Shown: piece after piece, positions 1 through 9,667 of the stretch
Numbering within the stretch: position 1 is the first letter of the stretch
Layout of the letters: the number at the start of each line of letters is the position of its first letter
From: Hymenopellis radicata
Taxonomy: Eukaryota > Basidiomycota > Agaricomycetes > Agaricales > Physalacriaceae
Assembly (NCBI GenBank): GCA_015501595.1
Contig: JADNRX010000563.1
Coordinates: forward strand, 1 to 32,960
Reading direction: 5' to 3'
Length of the DNA stretch: 32,960 bases
Translations under genes and position numbers: made by a program
Notes under the pieces: generated by a model
Seen by the model: the letters and a program-made list of their open reading frames with translations, nothing else
Database searches by the model: none
What the model was told of the DNA's origin: nothing

Positions 1-182
1 ACACGAAGGGAGGCTGACTACAATATTGTATGGCTCATGTCGGGTGTACTACGCTCGCCGTTGTTTGTCTGGAGAGATATGAATATTTGAATCGTCCCAA
101 GAAAAAGTTTGAGTAGTCAAGATCGACCAACCGAGAAGTGACCGGACGATAGCCTCATCTTTTCTGACCACCATTGTCGTTG

Positions 183-293
183 AGATCATCAATTCGACCG
201 GCCTTATGCCCGCTGCTGAAAGCAATGGCAGCCGGAGCAGAGACCGTGAGGAACTCAACTCGTCCATCTGAAAGACCACCATTACCATTCAAT
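183..293 (+). pseudogene. Cytochrome P450 pseudogene, upstream part (I-helix)
   Basis: This is the upstream side of a P450 gene interrupted by the LINE at 294. Codons 228-245 read AAGAET, the oxygen-binding I-helix motif (A/G-G-x-D/E-T). After a 29-nt GTGAGG...AAAG stretch at 246-274, the frame resumes as TTITIQ and continues beyond the LINE as CFFLMMALHPEAQ. Removing the 29 nt gives the I-helix of fungal P450s without a break. The family oxidises small molecules with heme and NADPH-P450 reductase at the ER. Bases 1-182 probably hold earlier P450 sequence, but they carry stops and I could not place motifs there. The gene is dead: it is split, frameshifted and lacks the heme cysteine downstream. 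Confidence 0.6.
281..293. repeat. Target-site duplication, left copy (LINE-1 insertion)
   Basis: The 13-mer ATTACCATTCAAT is repeated exactly at 3036-3048. The two copies bracket the LINE body and its (CAT)9 tail. Fusing the flanks at one copy restores the P450 I-helix reading, which independently supports this as the insertion site. Confidence 0.85.
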
Positions 294-295
294 TC

Positions 296-2066
296 TTCGA
301 TGACGCTTGGCTTCTTGGGGCGGGTCCTACCTTTCCAGACTCAGACATAGTCCTGGGCCCCATCACAGAAGGCGCACGCTCTTGGGAGGTGACTCATAAC
401 TCCCGGTTTGAAGTCAGCAAGTTCAAGGTCATGCGCATGGTACCTTCTAGACGCGACAAGGAAGTCTACCAGAAAATCCCTTACCAGTGGGACATCAGTC
501 TATCCCCGCAGTACCTCATTGTACATCCCTTGGTATTATTGTCGACGACGTGCTGAACTTCAAGAAACAGGCAGCCGCTGCAACGAAGAAGGGTATGTCC
601 TACCTAATGGCATGCAAACGCCTCACTCGCCCATCCTTTGGACTCCCTCATCGCCACATCCGTCAGTTATACCAGACGGTCACCATTACCAAGATGTCGT
701 ATGCATTGGATGTCTGGTACTGTCCCATTCGCGCACGACCTGGCAGCAATCGCCGGTCAGGCAATGTGGGTTTCCTCAGAAGCATGAACAAAGTACACCG
801 ACTAGCCGGCATCCTCATAACGGGAGCTGCTCCTTCCACAGCTCAGTCAGTACTAGACGTTCAGGCTGGAATCCTACTGCTTCATCTGCGCCTCGACACT
901 ATCTGTTTCAGAGCCGCTCTACGGCTTTGCACACTCCCAGAAGTTCATCCTCTAAACCACCCCTTCCACATTGCCCATGCAGTACGCTGGCGTTACCTGC
1001 ACTCCCACAGTTCTCCGTTACACAATCTCTTTGCTTCATTCCCCAACTTGACCCACTCACCATCGAGACTATTGACCCCCTTCCTATTCCCCCAATTTCG
1101 ACCCAGGCTTCACGTTCGACATAGCTCCGGACCGCCATCAAACAAGTCAAGAACTGTCAAGCAGACCTTATCATTTTCTCTGATGGGTCTGGGATCAAGT
1201 CAGGCATGGGAGCCGGCGCGATTATTCAAGGTCGGCCAGAATCCTTCCATCGCCAGGTTCACTTGGGACCCGACACAGACCACACTGTTTTCGAATGTGA
1301 GGTGTCCGGTTCAACCATTCCGCTCTACAATGCGATTCCGTGCGCATCGAGCATCAAGTCCATCGTCATGGGCATAGACAGCCAGGCGAACATTCATGCC
1401 CTTCATCGACCTAAACGTCAACCGGGCCAATATCTCTTACTCGAATTTCATAAACAGCTACGCACACTTTGCCGTAAACTACCAGGTGCCCGACTTCACC
1501 TCACATGGACGCCAGGTCATAACGGCATCCAGGGAAATGAAGACGTCGATCTGGTCGCAAAGAACGCTGCTGAAGGTCGGTCCTCTGACCCTCACCTGCT
1601 CCCGCCTCTCTTCCGCAAGCCACTACCCCGCAGTGCAGCTGCCCTCAAAGCTGCATACATGAAGACAATCTATACGGCATGGGACCTCGAATGGTCCACC
1701 TGTCCTCAGTTCAAGAAGTTCAAACGAGTCAACCGGTCTACAAATGCACGCTCGATTCACAAAACCATCGTCGGTTTACCCAGGCCCAACGCAAGCATCA
1801 TTGTTCGTCTTCGCACAGGGACAGCACCGCTTAACAAGCGTCTTCACACAATCCATCAGTCGGACACGGATGCCTGTCCACGCTGCTCCCAGACTGAAGA
1901 CCTTCAACATTACCTGTTTCACTGCCCGGCGTACGTTGCAGCACGAGTCCGCCTCCGCTCAGCGATGAAGCGCCATTTCTCATCCTTATTCCACCTGTTA
2001 TCCACTCCCAGAGGCATCCACTACACGCTCCGATACGTGCACGAAACGAAGAGGTTCGAGTCATGA
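296..2066 (+). pseudogene. LINE ORF2 fragment: RT C-terminus, RNase H, Cys/His knuckle
   Basis: Three frames carry parts of one polyprotein. Frame from 296: FDDAWLLGAGPTFP then HNSRFEVSKFK, the late RT palm/thumb. Frame from about 487: LGIIVDDVLNFKKQ through HRLAGILITGAAPS, the RT thumb and following conserved block. Frame from 1125 to the TGA at 2064: RNase H. All expected RNase H acidic and His positions are visible: FSDGSG, FECEVSG, MGIDSQAN, TPGHNGIQGNE and the following DVD. A terminal CPRCSQ...HYLFHC knuckle follows. A stop (TAG 1122-1124) and two frame changes break it. RNase H removes the RNA template strand during integration in this family. Confidence 0.8.
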
Positions 2067-2965
2067 TCATTCGGAGTCATTAAGCCGGATGAAGAAGCTG
2101 CCCCTGAATAAGTCGCGTGGTCGATCGCGTCTCCGGCCCATCATCCCATCATGCACTCATCTTAACCAGCAACTCCCACCTGAGCCACCCCACCGCGTCA
2201 GCCACTGATGCGCACCATCAGTCCTCTATGCCTTCACCATCGCCGCCATGCCCACCAATTGTCTTCTCCGATGGAGAGAACGCGTCGCTTGGCGATAGCT
2301 CACGCGATAGCCATCGGTCAGAACGACACAATGGAGTCGTCTACGCCAGCCACTCCTACCACGGCGGCCTCTCACCCTACCATACCCGGGAATGAGATGC
2401 CACCTCACCAAACCCCCTACCACCCGAGTACTGTCACCATCCCACGTATCACGGTCCGCAGGGCCCTTCACATCCTAATTCACCACAACGCGCGCGACGA
2501 CTCCATCACCCGAGTCATACTCGACATAGCGCCATATGTCCGGCCGCGCCCCCCCCCCCCCCCCCCCCCGCCCCCATACTCATGACTAGCTCTCTGCGAA
2601 TCATGTGCCAACCCCGCCTTTTAAACACTTTCTTTCATACTTTCATATTTTCTTTCATATTTTCCCTTGCTCACTCTCTGCATCTCCGCCTCTCTCTCTC
2701 TCTGTCTATCTGTCTCTATCTTTCACTCTTAGTTTTTACACCCGATACATCTCGCTACCTACTACAACACCCTACCTACTCATCCCGTCGAGCACCGCAC
2801 CAGACCAGGTCCTTCCACTTCTCGCGCAGTCTGATCAACTGCGTCAGTCGTGCCGATGCCTCGGTCTACGTGTTTTTTTTGTCAATCCAGTGCTCGACGA
2901 AGGAGAGTTCCACATATCCCTAACCTACCATACCAGTAGTCAACTATTACTTCATCGTGTATCAA
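2067..2965 (+). other. LINE 3' UTR, C/T-rich with long homopolymer
   Basis: No convincing coding sequence follows the stop at 2066. The stretch is strongly pyrimidine-rich on the plus strand, with an uninterrupted run of 21 C at 2549-2569, then G and five more C, a (TC)n tract near 2691-2702 and short CTATCT-type repeats to about 2730. Overlapping open frames here are probably composition effects. Confidence 0.6.
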
Positions 2966-2984
2966 ACCCGCCCTTACGGCGGGT
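2966..2984 (+). promoter_or_regulatory. Perfect stem-loop near LINE 3' end
   Basis: ACCCGCC (2966-2972), a 5-nt loop CTTAC and GGCGGGT (2978-2984) form a perfect 7-bp, GC-rich hairpin 26 nt before the (CAT)n tail. In several stringent-type LINEs the RT recognises a 3' UTR stem-loop close to the tail. This role is inferred here from position and structure only. Confidence 0.6.
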
Positions 2985-3010
2985 ACCAGGTCCAGCACGC
3001 TAATTGAACT

Positions 3011-3037
3011 CATCATCATCATCATCATCATCATCAT
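3011..3037 (+). repeat. (CAT)9 tail of the LINE
   Basis: Nine perfect CAT units lie directly before the right target-site duplication. Non-LTR elements commonly end in short tandem repeats instead of poly(A). The last two bases may belong to the duplication, so the element boundary is known only to within two bases. Confidence 0.85.
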
Positions 3038-3048
3038 TACCATTCAAT
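3036..3048. repeat. Target-site duplication, right copy
   Basis: This is an exact copy of 281-293, and P450 coding sequence (QCFFLMMALHPEAQ) resumes straight through it. Confidence 0.85.
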
Positions 3049-3725
3049 GCTTCTTCTTGATGATGGCGCTCCATCCTGAGGCGCAGACGAAGGCACAAGC
3101 TGAGATGACGCCGTCTGCGGTCGTGAACTACATACTTCCAACTTTGATGACCGAAAACATCTTCCCTTTGTAGAGGCTCTCATGATTCGGGAGGTAACAA
3201 GGATGCATCCTGCTGCTCCTACTGGTAAGCCAAGTCTCCCTGCCGCCAGGCATCCCTCATATAACGTTCGAGGACGACGTTCATGACGGATACTACTTCA
3301 TTCCTAAAGGAAGCATCATTTTCGCGAATATATGGCGTGTTTGTCTGTGCTCGTACATTGTACAATCCTCTTCTGCCTTTAACGCGCTCGTTAGGCAAAT
3401 GGCTCACGATCGTAGCGTGTATACCAAGCCTTTCTTGTTTGACTCAGAACGCTTCATGGGGCCTAATCCTGAGCAACATCCTTTCGAATACCTCTTTGGT
3501 TTTGGTCGGTCCTTGCTGTTTGAATCGTATCGGTGTTAACCCACGCCTATACTTCATGAATATCTCATGCGTAGATTGTAGAAAGCGCTTACCCGCTGGA
3601 AATAATGAGCAACATTGTGTCCAGCCAAAATACGGGGTAGCGAGGATATGGTTCCCGCTTTCGAATACACAGGCGAATCGGACGCCGTTCCAAGCTTTGA
3701 ATCGATGACACGGCGTGGTCGTGCG
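3036..3725 (+). pseudogene. Cytochrome P450 pseudogene, downstream part
   Basis: The reading continues QCFFLMMALHPEAQTKAQAE, then after a small frame change NFDDRKHLPFVEAL and EVTRMHPAAPTG. EVTR is the K-helix ExxR. Then come IPHITFEDDVHDGYYFIPKG, MAHDRSVYTKPFLFDSERF (PERF-like) and EYLFGFGR. The heme-binding FGFGRxxCxG cannot be read: after FGFGR the text becomes SLLFESYRC. Two intron-like gaps are visible, 25 nt starting near 3223 (GTAAGC...CCAG) and about 55 nt ending at TTAG near 3394. A weak C-terminal match (FEYTGESDAVPSFE) lies at about 3660-3705. The order matches a microsomal P450 of about 500 residues. The missing heme cysteine, frame breaks and LINE insertion mark it as dead. Confidence 0.8.
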
Positions 3726-4670
3726 CCAAGCGGGAGTTTCCAAAGGGAGTCCTGAGCATCGCGCGTAGGTTTAGCAGCTGAGGTTGGTGCCTTTCCTGAA
3801 CACCTCGAGGTCATTTGCAATCGTGTGCGGCAGGACAAAAGAACATTCCCAGGCTGAAGAGTGGATAGCACCTACGCATAGACTCGAGTTCCTGTAGAAC
3901 CTCGCTGGTTCAGCTCTAGGATAGTCCGGAATGTGATCGGGGCATAATCCTGCACGACGAACCCGTGAAGTTCCTTTTCGTCCCAATCTGGTTTCAACGC
4001 GGGGAGTTGAAACCAGTCGAATATGCTTTGGCGCAAGGGTTTTTGTGGATGCATGAAGAGACAGGAACCGAGCTGGATACAGGAACTGATCCCTTCTGTT
4101 TGCGTGTATGCGACGACAGATGCTTTGACATGCCTTGTTGATACCTCTGAGATTCAGCCTGAGCTTTGCCATGTCTTCATCGGCCACCACAGAGAGCTTC
4201 GAGCACACGGCTGTCAACGATGGTCGTGGTGGGGTTCCAAGTTGTCGGCCAGCATGAAGAGAGACAACGAAAGCGAACCTTTGAGAAAGGACTCCGTCAA
4301 TTCACAGAGTGAAAAGAAAGCATGAAGACTGCTTACCCACATGACAGTCGAACCGAATACCGTCTTGGAGGAAACCGCGACAGCGTGGTAAGCCGGAGGC
4401 CAAGGAGGACTAGGACTTGCGAAAAAACCATCAATCGCCCGCTGCGATTGGGTAGGTCGGCGGTTCGAATAACGCCCGACCCGATGATATTTTATTCAAA
4501 TATTTTATGTGTATTACATATGCGAGTACCGATGCGTAGCGCGGCAATATCTAGTGGAAATACACACTGTTCTACCTCCATGTGAGTTGTGACAGCGAGC
4601 AAAAACGACCCATTTAAGCCATACCCGTGGTTCCCTGCGACCACCTATTCCTAGGCCTCTCATTTACAGA
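3726..4670. other. Unassigned stretch with a B-box-like motif
   Basis: No gene is recognised. On the minus strand, 3872-4054 can be read without stops and is fairly acidic (DWDEKELHGF), but I see no family motif. At 4462-4470, GGTTCGAAT followed by AACGCC resembles a Pol III B box (GGTTCGANTCC). No matching A box, acceptor stem or cloverleaf was found upstream, so this is not called a tRNA. Confidence 0.3.
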
Positions 4671-4932
4671 ATGTTGTGGATAGAGTGAGTCCCAACCGGG
4701 TGATCGGTCACGTCGCGCGTTTTGTGTTTTCAGAAGGCCGATGTGTTATTTTGGATATCGCCAGAGTAAGTATGTGGTCTTACTTTGCTTCACTAGTGTA
4801 ACTAACATTGGCTTAGAACTGAAGAGCCCTCTGTTTTACGCTGTGTCCAGGGATCTGTGGGACGAGGAGATATCTTCTCCCGTTTGGGAACACCTGGAGG
4901 GGTGTATGCCGGTTGAGGAGCGCGTGGGGTGA
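4671..4932 (+). CDS. Possible 3' end of a multi-intron gene (unrecognised)
   Basis: Two consecutive introns of typical basidiomycete size join open frames: GTGAGT...TTTTCAG at 4685-4733 (49 nt) and GTAAGT...CTAAC...TTAG at 4766-4816 (51 nt, with a branch-site-like CTAAC). The spliced reading is NVVDR, then KADVLFWISPELKSPLFYAV and SRDLWDEEISSPVW, ending at the TGA at 4930-4932. A further acceptor-like TTTACAG ends at about 4669. I recognise no family and could not find the 5' exons, so this may be a gene end or a relic. The evidence is splice-site spacing and frame continuity. Confidence 0.35.
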
Positions 4933-6260
4933 GGCTTGAGGCCTGAGTAAGGTCGTCTTATCCCCTGTGCCTGACGGTGACAGCGAAGACCTCCTATGTA
5001 TTACGCCCATATACATACGATTGGGGCTTGCTCCGAACCTAACATACGATGCAGCAATAGAGACGGAACTTTCCAGATGCGATGCAGGACAACCGCTGCT
5101 CCAGACTTCCCAAGGCAGCTGGTTCCAGAAGCTTGTTACAATAGAGAAAATCACAATAAGGGCAGAGGGGACAGAAAGACGACTGAATGGAGAGACTGTC
5201 AAGCTAGCTGCTTGAGGGTGTTTTTTTTTTTGTTCGCCAGGATCTAATGGGCACATGCTGTTCAGACAGAGAGATCAGAGCGACCTCTGAACAAAAAAGA
5301 GAGCAATCAGCGGGTTAAGAAGCTCATATTGAGTTTACCTGAGTAACAAAAGACAAAAGAACGAGCTAACATCTATGTGACGAAAGGTATTGGGCATCAA
5401 CAACTCCAATGTCAAGAGGAAGGAGATCTCTGAAAGATCCGACCTCGTGCAGGTTGGTTATGACCTACTCATTAGGACCTGTGAGAGGATACATATGGGA
5501 AGAAAAGACTTATAGCGCTTGTGAAGATGATCGAGCAAGTCGGCCAGCTGCGGAATGGATTGACGCCCCCATATCGTTCCAGAGTGCGCCGTTCTTCTCT
5601 GCCTACCAAGGTCGGATGTTAATTGTTGACGCCGCCGACGTCGCTTTCCTGTCTCCATCGAAGACAAAGGCTTCCAAATGAACCCGCACACAAGCCTTGG
5701 ACTTTCGAAACTGCCCAGCCACGCAGAACAATATATAGGCCTGAACAATAGGGTGGAATCAAGGGGCTCCAACATGAGACTCAGAAGCACTCGGTGGTCT
5801 GAGCATAGTTGTTCACGATCACGTGTTGGCTTTAGGTTCCTGAATCCTGTTCCTTGACGTCTACACTACGCTCGTACCATCATCATGAATTCGGGGTCCT
5901 ATGTTGCGGAGGCCCATTCACCTAGTGTGTCATTATGGGATGCTCCGTTTCTCAACGACCAGCACCTGCGCGGCCAACTGCCTCTACTGCTCAACTTTGA
6001 AGCGAATAACTTCAAGCAACAAAGACGCCACTGAAATGCAGTGCAGGGGTGGACTCCATTAATATTAATATTATGATTATCGCTTTTTCTGATCAATGGG
6101 AACTCGGCTGACCTTTGTTCGACTGATATCCCCGAATAGCAGGCAGCAATAGGACCACACTTTACAGCCATAAAGCTGCGAGAGTGGGTGCCTTCCCTCT
6201 TTCTTTACTACCCCAGTCATCCACACAAAGGTCGCTGTTCATTCCTCTCCTCCCGCCTTG
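4933..6260. other. Unassigned stretch
   Basis: No protein family was recognised on either strand. Small features are a T11 run at 5221-5231 and short unlinked open frames, for example 5409-5681 plus and 4813-5256 minus, which overlap each other and lack motifs or splice support. It may be old intergenic or decayed transposon sequence. Confidence 0.3.
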
Positions 6261-6335
6261 ATTCAACTCAATGTCCTGGCCTCTGCTACAGGAACCGACC
6301 ACCCACGATGAAGAGGATGTTCGTGTTTCCATGTC

Positions 6336-6568
6336 GTTCTTCTCTCTGATCGCGACTGATCGTTGTCTAGTCATTGAATTGTCTTGCTCAATAAATAAAG
6401 GACTGACCTTAGGAAACGGCGACGACAGCTCGAAGACGCGCCGCCGCCGACGACAGCCAGGACAAGACCTGGCTGTCTATGGGAAGACAAGTTCGTGTGT
6501 CATCGCTGTTCTTCCCTCTTTCGTTGCCTAATCGTCGACTAGTTATTGAATTGTCTTGCTCATAAATA
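6336..6568 (+). repeat. Degenerate tandem repeat, two units
   Basis: The segment 6336-6397 (GTTCTTCTCTCTGATCG ... ATTGAATTGTCTTGCTCA, then ATAAATA) recurs in diverged form at 6508-6568 (GTTCTTCCCTCTTTCG ... ATTGAATTGTCTTGCTCA, then TAAATA). The spacing is about 172 bp. A third, more diverged unit may exist around 6786-6890, where the hairpin described separately recurs. Confidence 0.55.
6453..6476. repeat. Hairpin, first copy (ACAGCCAGG stem)
   Basis: ACAGCCAGG (6453-6461), a 6-nt loop and CCTGGCTGT (6468-6476) form a perfect 9-bp stem. The same stem with a different 6-nt loop recurs at 6786-6807. It belongs to the degenerate repeat family around it; its function is unknown. Confidence 0.6.
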
Positions 6569-6785
6569 TGAAGCCCGAGGATACGCCGACAAGATGCTCA
6601 CCGCGTACGATGACAGCCAGGACGCCCGAGACTGTTATGAGCATATGTCTTCTTGCTCTTCGTCCGGCTGTCGCTGATCATCACTTGCAGAAGATATCTG
6701 CTCATCAGAAAACAAGTACGTCACCACACCTGTGTTCATTGTCCGCTGCTAATCATCGTTTCTAAGAACGCAAGAGGGAAAGGGG

Positions 6786-6807
6786 CAGCCAGGGTGAAAC
6801 CTGGCTG
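6786..6807. repeat. Hairpin, second copy (CAGCCAGG stem)
   Basis: CAGCCAGG, loop GTGAAA and CCTGGCTG form a perfect 8-bp stem. The stem and loop length match 6453-6476, while the loop bases differ. Downstream sequence (GAGAAGACGAGT ... GACGATCG) also parallels the first copy. Confidence 0.55.
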
Positions 6808-6890
6808 TTTGTGAGAAGACGAGTCCGCTTTCCCTACTCTGCGCTCATTGCTCGCTACTGACGATCGCCTACAGGATACAGTCTCCTCAC

Positions 6891-8674
6891 ATATATAACA
6901 ACCTAAAGTACGCATCCGCCCTATGCCCGCTGCTTTCGTCACTGACATCGCTTCAGGCCGACATCTCAAAATGACAATTGTCTGATAGATGCCGCATTCG
7001 CCGTCGACACGGCGCGCACTCGGATCCGCAGACACAGGGCGTCGGAGAGCCTTCGTGCCCTTGACTTCCCGCATATCTCACCTGTTCCAGGTACCGTTAA
7101 GAGTAACGGCTCGGTGCGGGTTTGGCCTGGATACCGACGAGTCCTTCCCTCCAAGACCCGCGGTGACTGGTCGGGGATTGACTGTACTTTGTGCTCTGTG
7201 GATCCGAGGCGTGTCCGCCGCGCCTTGAGGGGTTGGGGATCGCGGGGCATAACGCCTGTCGACGCTCCGCTTCGTGCGAGCAGCAGCAAAGTCCGACCAT
7301 GACGGTAAACGGGTCGCATCTCCTCAAAAAGGCTGTGGGGCCTTTAGCGCGCCTTGCATGGAGTCGGGGCGAGATGCGGGTTTGGTTCAGTCCCTTTAAA
7401 TGAACCCGTCCGCTGGCTTCAATGCACCCTGAGAGGATGACGCTATGTCAAGAGATCCTCGGTGCAGTCAGCGGGCAGGTGTGACGGTGGTGTGTGTTCG
7501 GTCTTCTCCTTTCGATTACTTCGTTTGTTGACGAGTCTGCAGTCCATATGTGGTTCCACCGGAGCATTGACACTAGGGCTCGCAAAGTGGTCGCTACATG
7601 ATGCGGGTTCGACGTCTACGGGCGTTGAGGGCATTAAGCCGCCTAGTTCCGGGAATCGGTCATTTCCAAGCAGTGTTCCGCGCGCCCCCTTGTCGTGGGT
7701 TTCCGGCTTAGCCTTCGGGTGACCAAGCAGCGCGTAAAACTGTAAGTCCTGAGTCTGTCTGAGGTGCCCTCTTCCCCTTTTCTGTTTCTCCGCTGTCTTC
7801 CTTTCTGTTTTTTCCGTCCGCTTCTCTGAGGGCACACTGAGTTTTGAAGATTTCTTTCGAGTATATGGCTTTCATTGGAATCCTTGTGCTGAGTTTCTTC
7901 ATCGTTTCGCCTGACCGCATCTTTAGCATTCTGCTGCGCTTCAAAGCCTATCCTTCAAAGGCTGTGTCTGTAACTTCAAAGTTTCGAGACAAAGAGGTTT
8001 TCGACATGCACTACACGGATCCAGTGTATTACCGGCTGTTTACTTACTGGTTTGCTCTTTCGCATAGTAGATACCTTTCTCGTAGATGGCTTTCTCCTCG
8101 CCAGCCCGGTAGCTTTCCTCACTGGGGTTTTCTCCTCAATGAGGTTTTCCCCAGAAGGTTTTGATGCACCCGTGGCCTGCAGCGCCTTTTCTTTTACTTA
8201 CTCTACATTTCTCTTAATAAAATCCTTCTTTGCTTGCAGTCGTACTCGAACGAAAGCAAACCTGCCTTTGGCCAAGCAATGAGAAAACAAACTTTCAGTT
8301 GTACATCGGTCTTTTAGGCTACTACACTTGAACAAGGCTGAAACGAACCAACCTACTATACAAGAATAATGCTACTATGTAGTTGGAGAACCTTTGGATC
8401 AACGCTGTTTAGTAGCGTTGTCTGGACCTTCGATGTGAAGTTTTGGGAACTTTTGACGACTGCCGGAGATCTTCCCCCGTGTTTGTTGTGTGCACTGGGT
8501 ACTGCATGGCGGGAGGGAGTGGAATGCATGTTCGTGCGGCGGTGATGCGTTGTGAGTGGTAAGTGGCCGAGGCGATGCATGGTAACATGTCTTGGCCGAC
8601 ATCAATGCATGGTATGGTGCGCCGTGCCTGAGACATCCTAATAACGAGGTAATTTGCATTCAGGACGAGTACTA
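6891..8674. other. Unassigned stretch
   Basis: No gene is recognised. The stretch is GC-rich around 7000-7440 and T-rich with many short pyrimidine tracts at 7740-8270. Two copies of ATGCATGGTA (8573-8582 and 8605-8614) and nearby GCATGGCGGG give 8500-8620 a weakly repetitive look. Several overlapping open frames on both strands at 6990-7840 lack motifs and exclude each other. Confidence 0.3.
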
Positions 8675-8754
8675 CATATCCTCAGAGACATGGGTAGTCC
8701 CCGTCGCCGCCGTGTAATCCATGGCTTTCTCTCACGCTGAGGATTTCGACCGAC
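8675..8754 (+). repeat. 80-bp direct repeat, copy 1
   Basis: The segment running from ACATATCCTCAGAGACATGG to TTTCGACCGAC matches 8799-8878 with two mismatches. The 44-bp spacer between the copies is not repeated. The second copy abuts the LINE fragment that follows. Confidence 0.9.
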
Positions 8755-8798
8755 GCTGGGTAACGCTCTTCAACTATTACAGGGTCCTTGTATACTAA

Positions 8799-8878
8799 CA
8801 TACCCTCAGAGACACGGGTAGTCCCCGTCGCCGCCGTGTAATCCATGGCTTTCTCTCACGCTGAGGATTTCGACCGAC
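8799..8878 (+). repeat. 80-bp direct repeat, copy 2
   Basis: This is the second copy of the 80-bp unit. LINE-derived sequence begins almost at its end, so the repeat could be part of the element or a duplication made during its insertion or by later slippage. Confidence 0.9.
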
Positions 8879-9430
8879 TGTGTGCTGTGGAACCGACTGG
8901 AGCCGTTCTCTCCTCCCCATAAGCCGGCTTCCCGAGCAATCTACGTACGATATCTCCACCAATTACCAAACACAGAAAGGCCTTGAGCCGGCTCTTGTTT
9001 TCCCACAACCCATTGTCACTGGATCCGGAGAAGCTTCGACGCGCCGGTCGCGCACATCCACTTGTTGCTCGCGACGAACGACTCTGCAGACTCTGCGGTC
9101 TGGCTGTTGAGTCGCCCGAGCACGCGGTCCTCATCTGTACCGGTGACTCTGACCTTGTGGACATTCGTACCGCCGCCCCGCCGTTACGCCCCTCGACGGG
9201 AAACTCCCTCACCTCAACCTGGCCAGGTTGCCAAACGACGACGGCGACGCCTTGGTGCTCCTACGCGCGCCTATTCTTCGCAGGTGCCTCCCGCTTGTCG
9301 CGAAGCTCATCTAGATCTACGACACAATGGAGCGCTTCAACAAGAGCTTTGAGCTTCAGCGGCCGATGCGTTCGAAGCCGTTACCCGCCGTGCGCACATG
9401 GCACCGAAGGATACTGTCTACACAAAATGT
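8879..9430 (+). pseudogene. Second LINE fragment: C-terminal Cys/His knuckle
   Basis: From 8983 the frame reads LSRLLFSHNPLSLDPEKLR, then RDERLCRLCGLAVESPEHAV and LICTGDSDLV. The CxxC...H....C knuckle after a leucine-rich RT tail is the usual C-terminus of a basidiomycete LINE polyprotein. The reading then shifts frame (PILRRCLPLVAKLI then YDTMERFN in another frame), so the gene is broken. Only the last part of the polyprotein remains. Its sequence around the knuckle (CRLCGLAVESPEHA) differs from the first LINE (CPRCSQTEDLQHYLFHC), so it is a different family. No RNase H domain precedes it in the window. Confidence 0.6.
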
Positions 9431-9667
9431 AAGTCTTTACTTTCATTTTGAATTGTTTTGACTGCTTTCAGGATGTGAGCTACTGCGCTCAGGTTCCGCA
9501 ACCGGGCAACACAGTCGTACCCCATACCTGGATTGAAGAAGCAGCCAGCACTGGACAGCGACTCGGACAGCGATTCAGACTACGTCCCGTAGTGGTACCG
9601 CTGTCTTCTATATACTCAATTTATCTCCCTGGACCATTCGAGGGCCACCGACTATAGGTCGGTATTC

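Larger units (their letters stand above)
294..3035 (+). mobile_element. 5'-truncated non-LTR retrotransposon (LINE with RNase H)
   Basis: This 2.74-kb insertion holds the end of a reverse transcriptase, a ribonuclease H domain, a C-terminal Cys/His knuckle, a C/T-rich 3' UTR of about 900 bp, a stem-loop and a trinucleotide tail. A perfect 13-bp target-site duplication flanks it. LINEs of the I/Tad1 groups have this RT-RNase H order and integrate by target-primed reverse transcription, which often truncates the 5' end. Here the endonuclease and most of the RT are missing. The copy cannot move itself: the frame breaks at least twice and a stop lies before RNase H. Confidence 0.85.

Noticed and set aside
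49..288. Minus-strand open frame of 79 codons
   Set aside because: It is antisense to the P450 relic, has no motif, and its end coincides with the LINE junction.
2208..2585. Plus-strand frame ending in a polyproline run
   Set aside because: The prolines come from the C21 tract in the LINE 3' UTR, and the rest has no domain.
4441..4490. tRNA gene
   Set aside because: Only a partial B box and a short GC stem are present; no acceptor stem, D arm or anticodon arm can be folded.
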